Origin: Adhaeribacter sp.
Lineage (GTDB): Bacteria > Bacteroidota > Bacteroidia > Cytophagales > Hymenobacteraceae
NCBI GenBank assembly: GCA_028288395.1
Contig: JAQBNV010000275.1
Span: 1-23,019, forward strand
Length of the DNA stretch: 23,019 nt
Direction: 5' to 3'
Shown: positions 7,925 to 14,453 of the stretch, in pieces
How positions within the stretch are numbered: position 1 is the first letter of the stretch
Layout: each line of letters opens with the position of its first letter
Notes under the pieces: model-generated
Told to the model about the DNA's origin: nothing
Database searches by the model: none
Seen by the model: only the letters and a program-made list of their open reading frames with translations
Position numbers and translations under genes: made by a program

Positions 7925-8341
7925 TTACATGCGGTTCTGGTGATTGCCAGTAATGTCGTTAACGGCTGTTTTAACCGGGTTGTGGGTGCTGGCATAAGCT
8001 GGTACAGTACGGGTCATCAGCGAAGCTGCTACTTCCATTAAACCAAATATTACGTGCGGTTCCCAAACGGTATCGCTGAATCCGAAAATCCAGGGAGATG
8101 CGGCCAGGAAAAGACCCGCAATCAAATCCATCCGTAAATGCGTACCCATCGAAATCGTTTTCATTATACCCATTTCAAAATCAGTCATTAGGGCTTGTAA
8201 CAACATAACAATACCCAGAATAACCGGTACCCACGTTTCGGCTCCGCCATTATCAAAATTAAATATCCAAGGGGAAGCAATTAATAGAATGCCCATCAGA
8301 TAATCTAATATCCCATGGACCTTGGTTGAAATAAATCTCAT
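7925..8341 (-). CDS. SPW-repeat membrane protein
   Basis: This 138-residue protein has four predicted membrane segments arranged as two copies of one unit. Each unit ends in the motif SPWIF: residues 23-27 (LIASPWIFNF) and 82-86 (LAASPWIFGF). This SPW pattern defines the SPW repeat family of small integral membrane proteins, which have no established biochemical role. The N-terminus has only a short MRFISTK before the first membrane span, and a polar tail follows ~115. It is a single-gene unit: its own terminator follows and murI is divergent to its right. A small GC palindrome lies in its presumed leader. ATG 8341 is the natural start. Confidence 0.88.
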   Translation of the reverse strand: MRFISTKVHGILDYLMGILLIASPWIFNFDNGGAETWVPVILGIVMLLQALMTDFEMGIMKTISMGTHLRMDLIAGLFLAASPWIFGFSDTVWEPHVIFGLMEVAASLMTRTVPAYASTHNPVKTAVNDITGNHQNRM

Positions 8342-8383
8342 AGTTAATCTTCTTTATTTAGGTCTAAATTATTAACATACTTT

Positions 8384-8401
8384 AGGGGCTTATACGCCCC
8401 T
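8384..8401 (-). promoter_or_regulatory. Small palindrome upstream of the SPW gene
   Basis: The arms AGGGGC (8384-8389) and GCCCCT (8396-8401) flank a 6-nt TTATAC loop, 42 nt upstream of the SPW start. It could be a leader hairpin or an operator; nothing in the sequence decides between them. Confidence 0.35.
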
Positions 8402-8560
8402 GAAAGCAAAAGAGTTTTGCTTAAATATAAAATATATACTACTAAATGATTGTTTATGGTCTTTTAAAGATGCATGTATATTAATTTAATTATATAAACA
8501 GATGGATTAAATACGGAGGGTAAAAGTACTCATGCGTATAAATTCTTGGTTTAATTCTTA

Positions 8561-8568
8561 TACCTTTG
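8561..8568 (+). promoter_or_regulatory. Bacteroidota-type -7 box for murI
   Basis: TACCTTTG is an exact TAnnTTTG match ending 19 nt before the murI ATG at 8588, a position that would give a short leader of roughly a dozen bases. No good -33 TTG at the usual 19-21 nt spacing was seen. Confidence 0.5.
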
Positions 8569-8587
8569 TCTATCAGAAAAGAATGAA

Positions 8588-9406
8588 ATGTCAGAAACGG
8601 AACGCAAACAGCAACCAATCGGGATTTTTGATAGTGGCATTGGCGGCCTGACTGTGGCTCATGCCATAACCGAATTATTACCGCACGAGCAAATTCTGTA
8701 TTTTGGCGATACTGCTCACCTGCCGTACGGCGACAAATCTACGGCGGCCATTCAGGCCTATGCCGTAAAAATCTGCGATTTACTCGTAAAACAGAAGTGC
8801 AAAGTAATTTTAATTGCTTGTAATTCGGCCTCAACGGCAGCTTTTGATTTGGTGCGCGAATACGTAGGCAGCAAAGCCAAAGCCCTAAATGTAATAGAGC
8901 CAGTTATTGCTTATGTCGGGGAAAATTTTCCGGACAAAAATATTGGCTTAATCGGGACGAAGCAAACGGTAAACTCGAATGTTTACCGCAAAAAAATAGA
9001 TGATCTGAACCGGAATATTACCCTGAACTCGGTGGCTACGCCTTTACTGGCAGCTATGATCGAAGAAGGATTTTTTAATAATAATATCAGCGAAAGCATT
9101 ATTCAGGCTTATTTATCCGAACCCGCACTCCAGAATATTGCGGCGCTGATTTTAGGATGTACCCATTACCCGCTAATTAAATACCAGATCGACAATTACT
9201 ACAAGGGCCAGGTTGCCATTGTAGATGCCTCGCAGATTGTAGCCCAGCACGTAAAAGATTATCTGGAAAGCCAGGATTTAGCCGCCGAAGCATTGACGAA
9301 AGACCATACCTTTTACGTATCAGATTTTACCCGGTCTTTCGAAGCTTCTACGCGTATATTTTTCGGGCGCGAGGTACAACTAAAGCATTATCCGTTGTGG
9401 GAATAG
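8588..9406 (+). CDS. murI: Glutamate racemase
   Basis: MurI interconverts L- and D-glutamate in the cytoplasm to supply D-Glu for peptidoglycan. The 272-residue product has the usual length. It carries the N-terminal IGIFDSGIGGLTV (Asp15-Ser16), then YFGDTAHLPYGDKS, the first catalytic cysteine Cys78 in IACNSAST, and the second, Cys191, in LGCTHYPLI with His193. These are the paired cysteines of the cofactor-independent two-base racemase mechanism. It uses ATG 8588; an ATG at 8583 is out of frame. A promoter box sits just upstream. The next gene is 218 nt away, so murI is probably monocistronic. Confidence 0.97.
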   Translation: MSETERKQQPIGIFDSGIGGLTVAHAITELLPHEQILYFGDTAHLPYGDKSTAAIQAYAVKICDLLVKQKCKVILIACNSASTAAFDLVREYVGSKAKALNVIEPVIAYVGENFPDKNIGLIGTKQTVNSNVYRKKIDDLNRNITLNSVATPLLAAMIEEGFFNNNISESIIQAYLSEPALQNIAALILGCTHYPLIKYQIDNYYKGQVAIVDASQIVAQHVKDYLESQDLAAEALTKDHTFYVSDFTRSFEASTRIFFGREVQLKHYPLWE

Positions 9407-9544
9407 GCATCATCCTGGACTTGGCTTCGCCCACCTGAATAGGCCTTAAGCTTTAATGAAAGCATATTAATTCCAGCTGGCAAACTACTTAGTTGCTATT
9501 GGTAAGGGTTTTAAAAGATAAAAACCACCAGGATCCTGAATAAT

Positions 9545-9576
9545 TTGCCGGACTAAACGTTAAAAGATTATCTTTA
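9545..9576 (+). promoter_or_regulatory. Probable promoter of the YgiB-like lipoprotein gene
   Basis: A -33 TTG (9545-9547, within TTTG) is followed after exactly 21 nt by TATCTTTA (9569-9576), one mismatch from TAnnTTTG. The spacing matches the Bacteroidota promoter rule. The predicted transcript would have a leader of about 40 nt. Confidence 0.5.
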
Positions 9577-9624
9577 GTAATAATCTAAGGTTATCCGTGA
9601 AAAGCGGAATTAAGATTTAAAAGT

Positions 9625-10206
9625 ATGAAGAAAAGATATTTAAGGGTAGGCGATTGGAAACGCAATGTATTGCTGCTAGCTACTGCTTCCTGCCTGGGCC
9701 TGACCGCTTGTAACAACGGCAGCCAAAACGAACAGGGCGCCTCAGCCGATTGGTCCGACGGAGCCTCCTCTACTAAAGGGGTAATTACCGAACTCACCGA
9801 AGTAAGCCCCGATAAATGGCAGATAACCAACGAGCAACCAGCCGGCGTCGGTGAGGTAGCTGCTATTATGAGGCATTACGACGGGCAGGTTGATACGCTG
9901 AAAGGGGAGGCCCTGAAACAGCAGATGCAGCAATATGCCTCGGTTCATCCAACCAATACCAACGGCTTTGGCATGATGGATGTGCTGATGTGGAGCAGTA
10001 TCGGGTACATGGCCGGCCGCATGATGTCGCCGAACCCCCGGTATTATGCCAACCCCAATGTTATGCAACGTACCAGCGCCTGGCGCAACGATATTTCGCA
10101 GCAACGGAGCCGGGGCACAACTTTTGGTGGTGGCGAAACCCGACGTTCGGCCCCGGCAGGTCGTTCCGGTGTTTTTTCTGGTCGTAGCGGCGGCTTCAAC
10201 GCTTAA
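9625..10206 (+). CDS. YgiB-like lipoprotein (DUF1190-type architecture)
   Basis: This 193-residue predicted lipoprotein has a basic N-terminus, a hydrophobic core and the lipobox LTAC with Cys29. A Ser/Asn/Gln-rich linker follows. Residues ~50-108 look globular (KGVITELTEVSPDKWQITNEQ ..., IMRHYDGQ). A short hydrophobic Gly/Met segment at ~117-134 contains GYMAGRMM. The C-terminus is an Arg/Ser/Gly-rich low-complexity tail (GGGETRRSAPAGRSGVF ...). From memory, E. coli YgiB has the same order: lipobox, linker, a GYMMGRLM segment and a Ser/Gly tail, and its gene likewise precedes ygiC. Here the next gene is also YgiC-like. Function is unknown; the pairing, rather than residue identity, is the main argument. 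The start ATG 9625 fits the signal peptide. Confidence 0.75.
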   Translation: MKKRYLRVGDWKRNVLLLATASCLGLTACNNGSQNEQGASADWSDGASSTKGVITELTEVSPDKWQITNEQPAGVGEVAAIMRHYDGQVDTLKGEALKQQMQQYASVHPTNTNGFGMMDVLMWSSIGYMAGRMMSPNPRYYANPNVMQRTSAWRNDISQQRSRGTTFGGGETRRSAPAGRSGVFSGRSGGFNA

Positions 10207-10218
10207 CCAATTAATAAC

Positions 10219-10262
10219 CTCGGGCTGTTATCGGCGGGTTCTTTTTTGCCCGAGATAACAGC
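10219..10262 (+). promoter_or_regulatory. Foldback with two competing stems between the YgiB-like and YgiC-like genes
   Basis: CTCGGGC (10219-10225) is complementary to GCCCGAG (10248-10254). GCTGTTATC (10224-10232) is complementary to GATAACAGC (10254-10262), with a nested CGGG/CCCG (10235-10238/10249-10252). The two outer stems overlap in an a-b-a'-b' order, so they either exclude each other or form a pseudoknot. A T6 run (10242-10247) lies within the loop rather than after the stem, so it is not a simple terminator. Confidence 0.55.
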
Positions 10263-10357
10263 TACTTGCGGGAGATAATTTTTATGAACCCGGCTGGTTT
10301 GTTCGAAATAAACCGGTAACAGCGGCTGCTTGTATTTAAATTTTATAGCTATCCAGC

Positions 10358-11635
10358 TTGCGTAAAGGTTACCATTCCTTTGTCGGGGATTTTAAACCTA
10401 AAAAAAGTAAAAAAGTGGCCATCTATTCTGGAGACAAATATAATTTACCTGATAATGGGCGTAATCGCATCAAACTGGTAACCCATACCGGCAATATTTC
10501 TACGGCTTTACATGGCATGGGCTGGAACTGGGTATTGGAAGACGAATGCGCAAATTATTTGCCCGGTGAAGCGGTGGTATTGCCACAGGCCCAGGCCGAT
10601 AAGTTATTGCAGGCCGCCGATGATCTTTACCAAATGATGGTTGGCGCTGTACCCGACGATTTGCCCGATGACTTTTTACGCCAGCTCGCCATCCCGGAAA
10701 TATTATGGCCTCTGGTGCGGCATTCCTGGAACGATGAACGACATTGGCATTTATACGGTCGCTTTGATCTGGCCGAAACCCCCGAAGGCCCGAAACTGAT
10801 TGAATTTAATGCCGATACGGCCACGGGCATTCCCGAAACGGCAGTGGTCCAATGGGCCAGCTTGGCTGCCGCTGGTAAAGATGATGCTTCGCAGGCTTCC
10901 GGCTTATTCGAGGCTTTGGTCGCGCAGTTTCAAAATTGGGCGGAGCTGAACGCTGATCTGGAACCATCCTTGCTGGTTACCTACATTGGGGCGAGCGCCG
11001 AAGATTATACCAACTGTGAAGTATTAGCTCAGGCCGCCCAGGAAGCTGGTTTTAATACCCACCTCTGTCCCATCGACGAAGTAACCTTCACCGTTACGGG
11101 AGCAGACCGGGGCGTATGGGCACAAACCGGCCCGGATGAATGGCAGCGTTTTTCATTTGTTTACAAATTATTGCCCTGGGAGCAGCTGGCCTGGGAAGAA
11201 CCCGAATTAATAAAAGACTTAGATAATTTATTGCGCACCCGCAATGTAGTTATCGCCAACCCGGCCTATACCCTGATATTGCAAAGCAAAGGTATGTTAG
11301 CCTGGTTGTGGCAAAACTTTCCGTACCACCCGCTTTTGCTCGAAAGCTCCTTTGGCCGCTTGGGCGGCCATTATATTACCAAACCTTTTTATGGCCGCGA
11401 AGGTCAGAACGTAGAAGAAATAAAGGGCGGTGAATCCGTTGTCCGGACCGAAGGTGAATTTGCACGTCAGCCAAAAGTATACCAACGCTTTTGTAAATTC
11501 CCGCAAGACGAGGCCGGTAACCTGTACCAGACGGGCGTGTTCTGGGCCGGGGAAGGTTGTGCCATTGGGTACCGCCGGGCACCCGGCATTATCAACAATA
11601 CCTCGCAGTTTTTGGCGCACCTGTTGGAAGAATAA
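10358..11635 (+). CDS. Glutathionylspermidine synthase family ATP-grasp protein (YgiC/YjfC-like)
   Basis: The 425-residue product matches the synthetase domain of glutathionylspermidine synthase, an ATP-grasp ligase joining a carboxylate to an amine. It lacks the amidase domain of the bifunctional enzyme. Family landmarks are GRFDL (134-138), IEFNADTATGIPE (148-160), YKLLPWEQL (269-277), SKGMLAWLWQNFPYHP (310-325) and the ATP-binding KPFYGREGQNV (342-352). E. coli YgiC and YjfC share this plan; their true substrate is not known to me. Start choice is uncertain: an in-frame stop lies at 10346-10348, TTG 10358 is the first possible codon, GTG 10415 is an alternative, and the first ATG comes only at codon 54. 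Recognisable similarity begins near RIKLV (residue 37), so the first ~35 residues may not be translated. Confidence 0.88.
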   Translation: MRKGYHSFVGDFKPKKSKKVAIYSGDKYNLPDNGRNRIKLVTHTGNISTALHGMGWNWVLEDECANYLPGEAVVLPQAQADKLLQAADDLYQMMVGAVPDDLPDDFLRQLAIPEILWPLVRHSWNDERHWHLYGRFDLAETPEGPKLIEFNADTATGIPETAVVQWASLAAAGKDDASQASGLFEALVAQFQNWAELNADLEPSLLVTYIGASAEDYTNCEVLAQAAQEAGFNTHLCPIDEVTFTVTGADRGVWAQTGPDEWQRFSFVYKLLPWEQLAWEEPELIKDLDNLLRTRNVVIANPAYTLILQSKGMLAWLWQNFPYHPLLLESSFGRLGGHYITKPFYGREGQNVEEIKGGESVVRTEGEFARQPKVYQRFCKFPQDEAGNLYQTGVFWAGEGCAIGYRRAPGIINNTSQFLAHLLEE

Positions 11636-11720
11636 CAAGGAATACTTTGTTTTTTTTAAAAACGAAGGACGCTCTGCCAATATAATTAAGTCTTATTCTA
11701 TTTTATTAATCAGAATGAAA

Positions 11721-11728
11721 TACCTTTG
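11721..11728 (+). promoter_or_regulatory. Bacteroidota-type -7 box before nuoH
   Basis: TACCTTTG is an exact TAnnTTTG match lying 21 nt before ATG 11750. It overlaps a TTG codon at 11726 that is the longer possible nuoH start. A transcript from this box would begin after 11728, favouring ATG 11750. The -33 region is only T-rich. Confidence 0.4.
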
Positions 11729-11749
11729 CCGGACTATTCCGGGTTCCTT

Positions 11750-12853
11750 ATGCTGGCGTTACTCCTTTGCCTTGTATTTTTACTGCTGATAGTAATCATT
11801 ACGACCTATGCCGAACGCAAAGTGGCGGCCTTTATCCAGGACCGCCTGGGGCCCACTGAAAGCGGCCCCCATGGTATTCTGCAATCGGTGGCAGACGTTC
11901 TCAAACTTCTGCAAAAAGAAGATATTATTCCTGCGGCGGCCGATAAACCGCTTTTTACCCTGGCTCCCATCATTATGTTTGCGGCGGTTCGGGCGGGTTT
12001 TGGAGTTATTCCCATTACTCCTTCGGTCATTGCGTCGGGCGCCTACCTGGGCGTGTTTTACCTGCTGGCTATTATTTCGCTGGATGTAATTGGCTTGCTC
12101 ATGGCCGGTTGGGGATCTAATAATAAATACGCCGTTCTGGGAGCTATGCGCTCGGTAGGGCAGATTGTTTCTTACGAAATACCAGCAGGGTTAGCCGTTT
12201 TATGCGTGGTAATGATTAGTCAAAGCCTTGATTTACAGGAAATAAGTTTTCAGCAAGGTATTTTAATGAACCAGTTCTCCGGGTTGGAGAAGGAAGCTAA
12301 TTATTTATTTGGATTAAAAGCCCTGAACCTGGATGTAACGTTTATAGGCGGAATAACTACCTGGAATATCTTCCGGATGCCGTTCCTTTTTATTGCTTTT
12401 ATAATTTATTTTATTTCGTCTCTGGCCGAATGTAACCGGGCACCATTTGATATTCCGGAAGCCGAATCGGAACTGGTAGCAGGCTTTCACGTGGAGTATT
12501 CCGGTTTTCGGTTTGCGGCCATGTTTCTGGCCGAATATTCCATGATGGTGTTGGTAAGCCTAGTGGCCGTTGTTTTGTTTTTAGGCAGTTGGAATACGCC
12601 GTTTCCGAATATTGGGCCGGCAACTTTAGCTACCTGGACCACCGGTACGCCGGGTACCTGGACGGGGCACTTGTGGGGAGTAGTCTGGCTTTTGTCTAAA
12701 ACCGTAATATTAATTTACACCCAAATCTGGATACGGTGGACCTTTCCGCGGTTGCGCGTAGACCAATTAATGCACCTGTGCTGGAAAGTTTTTACGCCCA
12801 TCATGCTGGTCCTGGTACTATTGACCGGATTGTGGCGATTATGGATGATTTAA
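11750..12853 (+). CDS. nuoH: NADH-quinone oxidoreductase subunit H (NuoH)
   Basis: NuoH is the membrane subunit at the junction of the two arms of complex I and forms much of the quinone chamber. The product is about eight membrane helices. Signatures are AERKVAAFIQDRLGPTESGPHGILQSVADVLKLL near the N-terminus, AGWGSNNKYAVLGAMRSVGQIVSYEIP in the middle, and AECNRAPFDIPEAESELVAGFHVEYSG, the conserved acidic quinone-channel loop. Two starts are possible: ATG 11750 (367 aa), chosen because a promoter box ends at 11728, and TTG 11726 (375 aa). Either leaves a complete first helix. It opens the nuoHIJKLMN series; the next gene starts 3 nt after its stop. Confidence 0.95.
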   Translation: MLALLLCLVFLLLIVIITTYAERKVAAFIQDRLGPTESGPHGILQSVADVLKLLQKEDIIPAAADKPLFTLAPIIMFAAVRAGFGVIPITPSVIASGAYLGVFYLLAIISLDVIGLLMAGWGSNNKYAVLGAMRSVGQIVSYEIPAGLAVLCVVMISQSLDLQEISFQQGILMNQFSGLEKEANYLFGLKALNLDVTFIGGITTWNIFRMPFLFIAFIIYFISSLAECNRAPFDIPEAESELVAGFHVEYSGFRFAAMFLAEYSMMVLVSLVAVVLFLGSWNTPFPNIGPATLATWTTGTPGTWTGHLWGVVWLLSKTVILIYTQIWIRWTFPRLRVDQLMHLCWKVFTPIMLVLVLLTGLWRLWMI

Positions 12854-12856
12854 GAA

Positions 12857-13486
12857 ATGAAAGAATATATTTCAAACCGTTATAACAATAACTTTTTTTC
12901 GGTGGTAGGTGCCCTGCTGAAAGGCATGCAACTGACCCTGCAGCACTTTTTCCGGGCCGGCAAGCGCCGGGAGCCTACCTATGTTAGCGACGCCAACTAC
13001 TTTAAACAACCGGAAGGGTTGGTAACCTTAACCTACCCGTACGAAGCCCTGCCGGTGCCCGAAGTGGGCCGTTATCGTTTGCACAACGAAATTGACGACT
13101 GCATTGTGTGCGACCTTTGCGCCAAAATATGCCCGGTAAACTGCATTGAAATTGAATCTATTAAGGCTACCGAAGATATTGGCATTACTTCCGACGGTAC
13201 CAAAAAAAGATTGCATGCAGCCGTATTTAATATCGATTTGGCTAAGTGCTGTTATTGCGGTTTGTGTACCACGGTTTGCCCCACCGATTGCCTTACCATG
13301 ACCAAGGTATACGACTTTCCGGAAACGGATGTGAAAAACATGATTTACCACTTTACGAATTTATCGCCGGAAGAGGCCCGGCAAAAGCAACAGCAATATG
13401 ATAAGCAGCAGGCCGAAATAGCCGAAACGAAAGCGGCCGCTCTGCGGGCGCGGCAGGAAGCAAGTAATGATAAAGGGGAAAAATAA
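12857..13486 (+). CDS. nuoI: NADH-quinone oxidoreductase subunit I (NuoI), 2x[4Fe-4S]
   Basis: NuoI carries the two [4Fe-4S] clusters (N6a and N6b) that pass electrons toward the quinone site. The 209-residue sequence has two ferredoxin motifs: Cys82-x2-Cys85-x2-Cys88-x3-Cys92-Pro, with a further Cys96, and Cys131-x2-Cys134-x2-Cys137-x3-Cys141-Pro. The N-terminal ~35 residues form the amphipathic helix region common in NuoI (FSVVGALLKGMQLTLQHFF). After ~165 there is a long Gln/Ala/Lys-rich helical tail that is not part of the ferredoxin core. ATG 12857 follows the nuoH stop by 3 nt, indicating translational coupling. A 126-nt gap separates it from nuoJ. Confidence 0.97.
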   Translation: MKEYISNRYNNNFFSVVGALLKGMQLTLQHFFRAGKRREPTYVSDANYFKQPEGLVTLTYPYEALPVPEVGRYRLHNEIDDCIVCDLCAKICPVNCIEIESIKATEDIGITSDGTKKRLHAAVFNIDLAKCCYCGLCTTVCPTDCLTMTKVYDFPETDVKNMIYHFTNLSPEEARQKQQQYDKQQAEIAETKAAALRARQEASNDKGEK

Positions 13487-13500
13487 TTAAATTATTTTGT

Positions 13501-13516
13501 CTGGCTGAAAAGCCGG
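13501..13516 (+). promoter_or_regulatory. Short hairpin with GAAA loop in the nuoI-nuoJ gap
   Basis: CTGGCT-GAAA-AGCCGG can form a 6-bp stem (one G-U pair) capped by a GNRA-type tetraloop, 15 nt after the nuoI stop. It has no T-tract and is more likely a processing or stability element than a terminator, if it has a role at all. Confidence 0.3.
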
Positions 13517-13612
13517 AAAAGCTAACCGAAGAACCTAACCGAACAAAGGCAAAATTGATTATAAAGGTTTTACCCGAATTAATTTGAACAGAAAATATAG
13601 TTGCGTAAATAA

Positions 13613-14137
13613 ATGAACCCGGTACTCCTGCTTTTTTATGTATTTGGTTTAATGGCAGTTGGGGCGGCAGCCTTTATGGTGGCCACCAAGAATGTGCTGT
13701 ACGCGGCCTTTGGTTTGCTCATTACATTGCTTTCATTGGCGGCTATTTTTATTCTGCTGTTCGCCGATTTTGTAGCTGTTGCCCAACTTATGATTTATGT
13801 GGGAGGGGTGGTGGTACTGATACTTTTTGGGGTGATGCTGAGTAACCAAGTGCAGGGGAAAGCGGTGCAGTCCGAATCGGTGAACCGTTGGAGCGGCAGC
13901 CTGGTGGTCCTTACTTTATTTGGTGGTCTCGCCTATTTGATATTGTCTGCCAATTATTTAGTTCCGGCCGCACCATTGGCCTCGGCAGGGGACCTGCCGG
14001 AAACCAAAACCAGCATTATTACCATTGGTATCCGGTTGATTACTAACTTTGCCCTGCCGTTTGAGGTAGCCTCCCTGATTCTGCTGATTGCGCTTATGGG
14101 AGCCGCTTATATAAGTACCGAAGAAAAACATGACTAA
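13613..14137 (+). CDS. nuoJ: NADH-quinone oxidoreductase subunit J (NuoJ)
   Basis: NuoJ is a small membrane-arm subunit of complex I that helps couple quinone chemistry to the proton channels. The 174-residue product has five hydrophobic segments. It contains the NuoJ hallmark LFADFVAVAQLMIYVGGVVVLILFGVML (~52-81), including the Tyr-Val-Gly-Gly turn of the pi-bulge helix, and ends with LPFEVASLILLIALMGAAYIS, the typical last helix. ATG 13613 directly precedes a membrane span. The last 8 nt overlap nuoK, a usual arrangement giving coupled translation. Confidence 0.95.
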   Translation: MNPVLLLFYVFGLMAVGAAAFMVATKNVLYAAFGLLITLLSLAAIFILLFADFVAVAQLMIYVGGVVVLILFGVMLSNQVQGKAVQSESVNRWSGSLVVLTLFGGLAYLILSANYLVPAAPLASAGDLPETKTSIITIGIRLITNFALPFEVASLILLIALMGAAYISTEEKHD

Positions 14138-14444
14138 TATTCCGTTAATTCCGGTTTTATTGCTGGGGGCGGTGCTTTTCTGTCTGGGCCTGCTGGCCGT
14201 CATTACCAAGCGGCATGCCATCGTGGTTTTAATGGGCATCGAACTGATATTTAATGCCGCTAACCTAAACCTGGTGGCTTTTAACCGGTTGCAGCCAGAC
14301 TTGATGCAGGGCCAGATATTTTCCGTTTTTGTAATGGTTATTGCCGCAGCAGAATCGGCGGTTGCTTTGGCCATTATATTAAAAGTATACCAATATTTTA
14401 AAACCGTAAACCTGGACCAAATCGGCTCCGGAACCGACACCTAA
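14130..14444 (+). CDS. nuoK: NADH-quinone oxidoreductase subunit K (NuoK)
   Basis: The 104-residue product has the standard NuoK length and three membrane helices. The second helix contains the conserved glutamate in AIVVLMGIELIFNAANLNLVAF, and the third contains VMVIAAAESAVALAIILKVY with the second conserved glutamate. Both glutamates are part of the proton pathway in characterised complex I. The start overlaps the nuoJ stop by 8 nt. nuoL follows after 9 nt. Confidence 0.97.
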   Translation: MTNIPLIPVLLLGAVLFCLGLLAVITKRHAIVVLMGIELIFNAANLNLVAFNRLQPDLMQGQIFSVFVMVIAAAESAVALAIILKVYQYFKTVNLDQIGSGTDT

Positions 14445-14453
14445 CTTAGAAGC

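Noticed and set aside
9495..9532. GGTTTT ... AAAACC inverted repeat after murI as a terminator
   Set aside because: The stem is 6 bp of mostly A-T pairs without a T-tract after it, too weak to call.
9742..10104. 120-codon minus-strand frame and overlapping short plus frames in the YgiB-like gene
   Set aside because: The lipobox and continuous signal peptide support 9625-10206 in the plus frame; the alternatives have no signal, motif or promoter.
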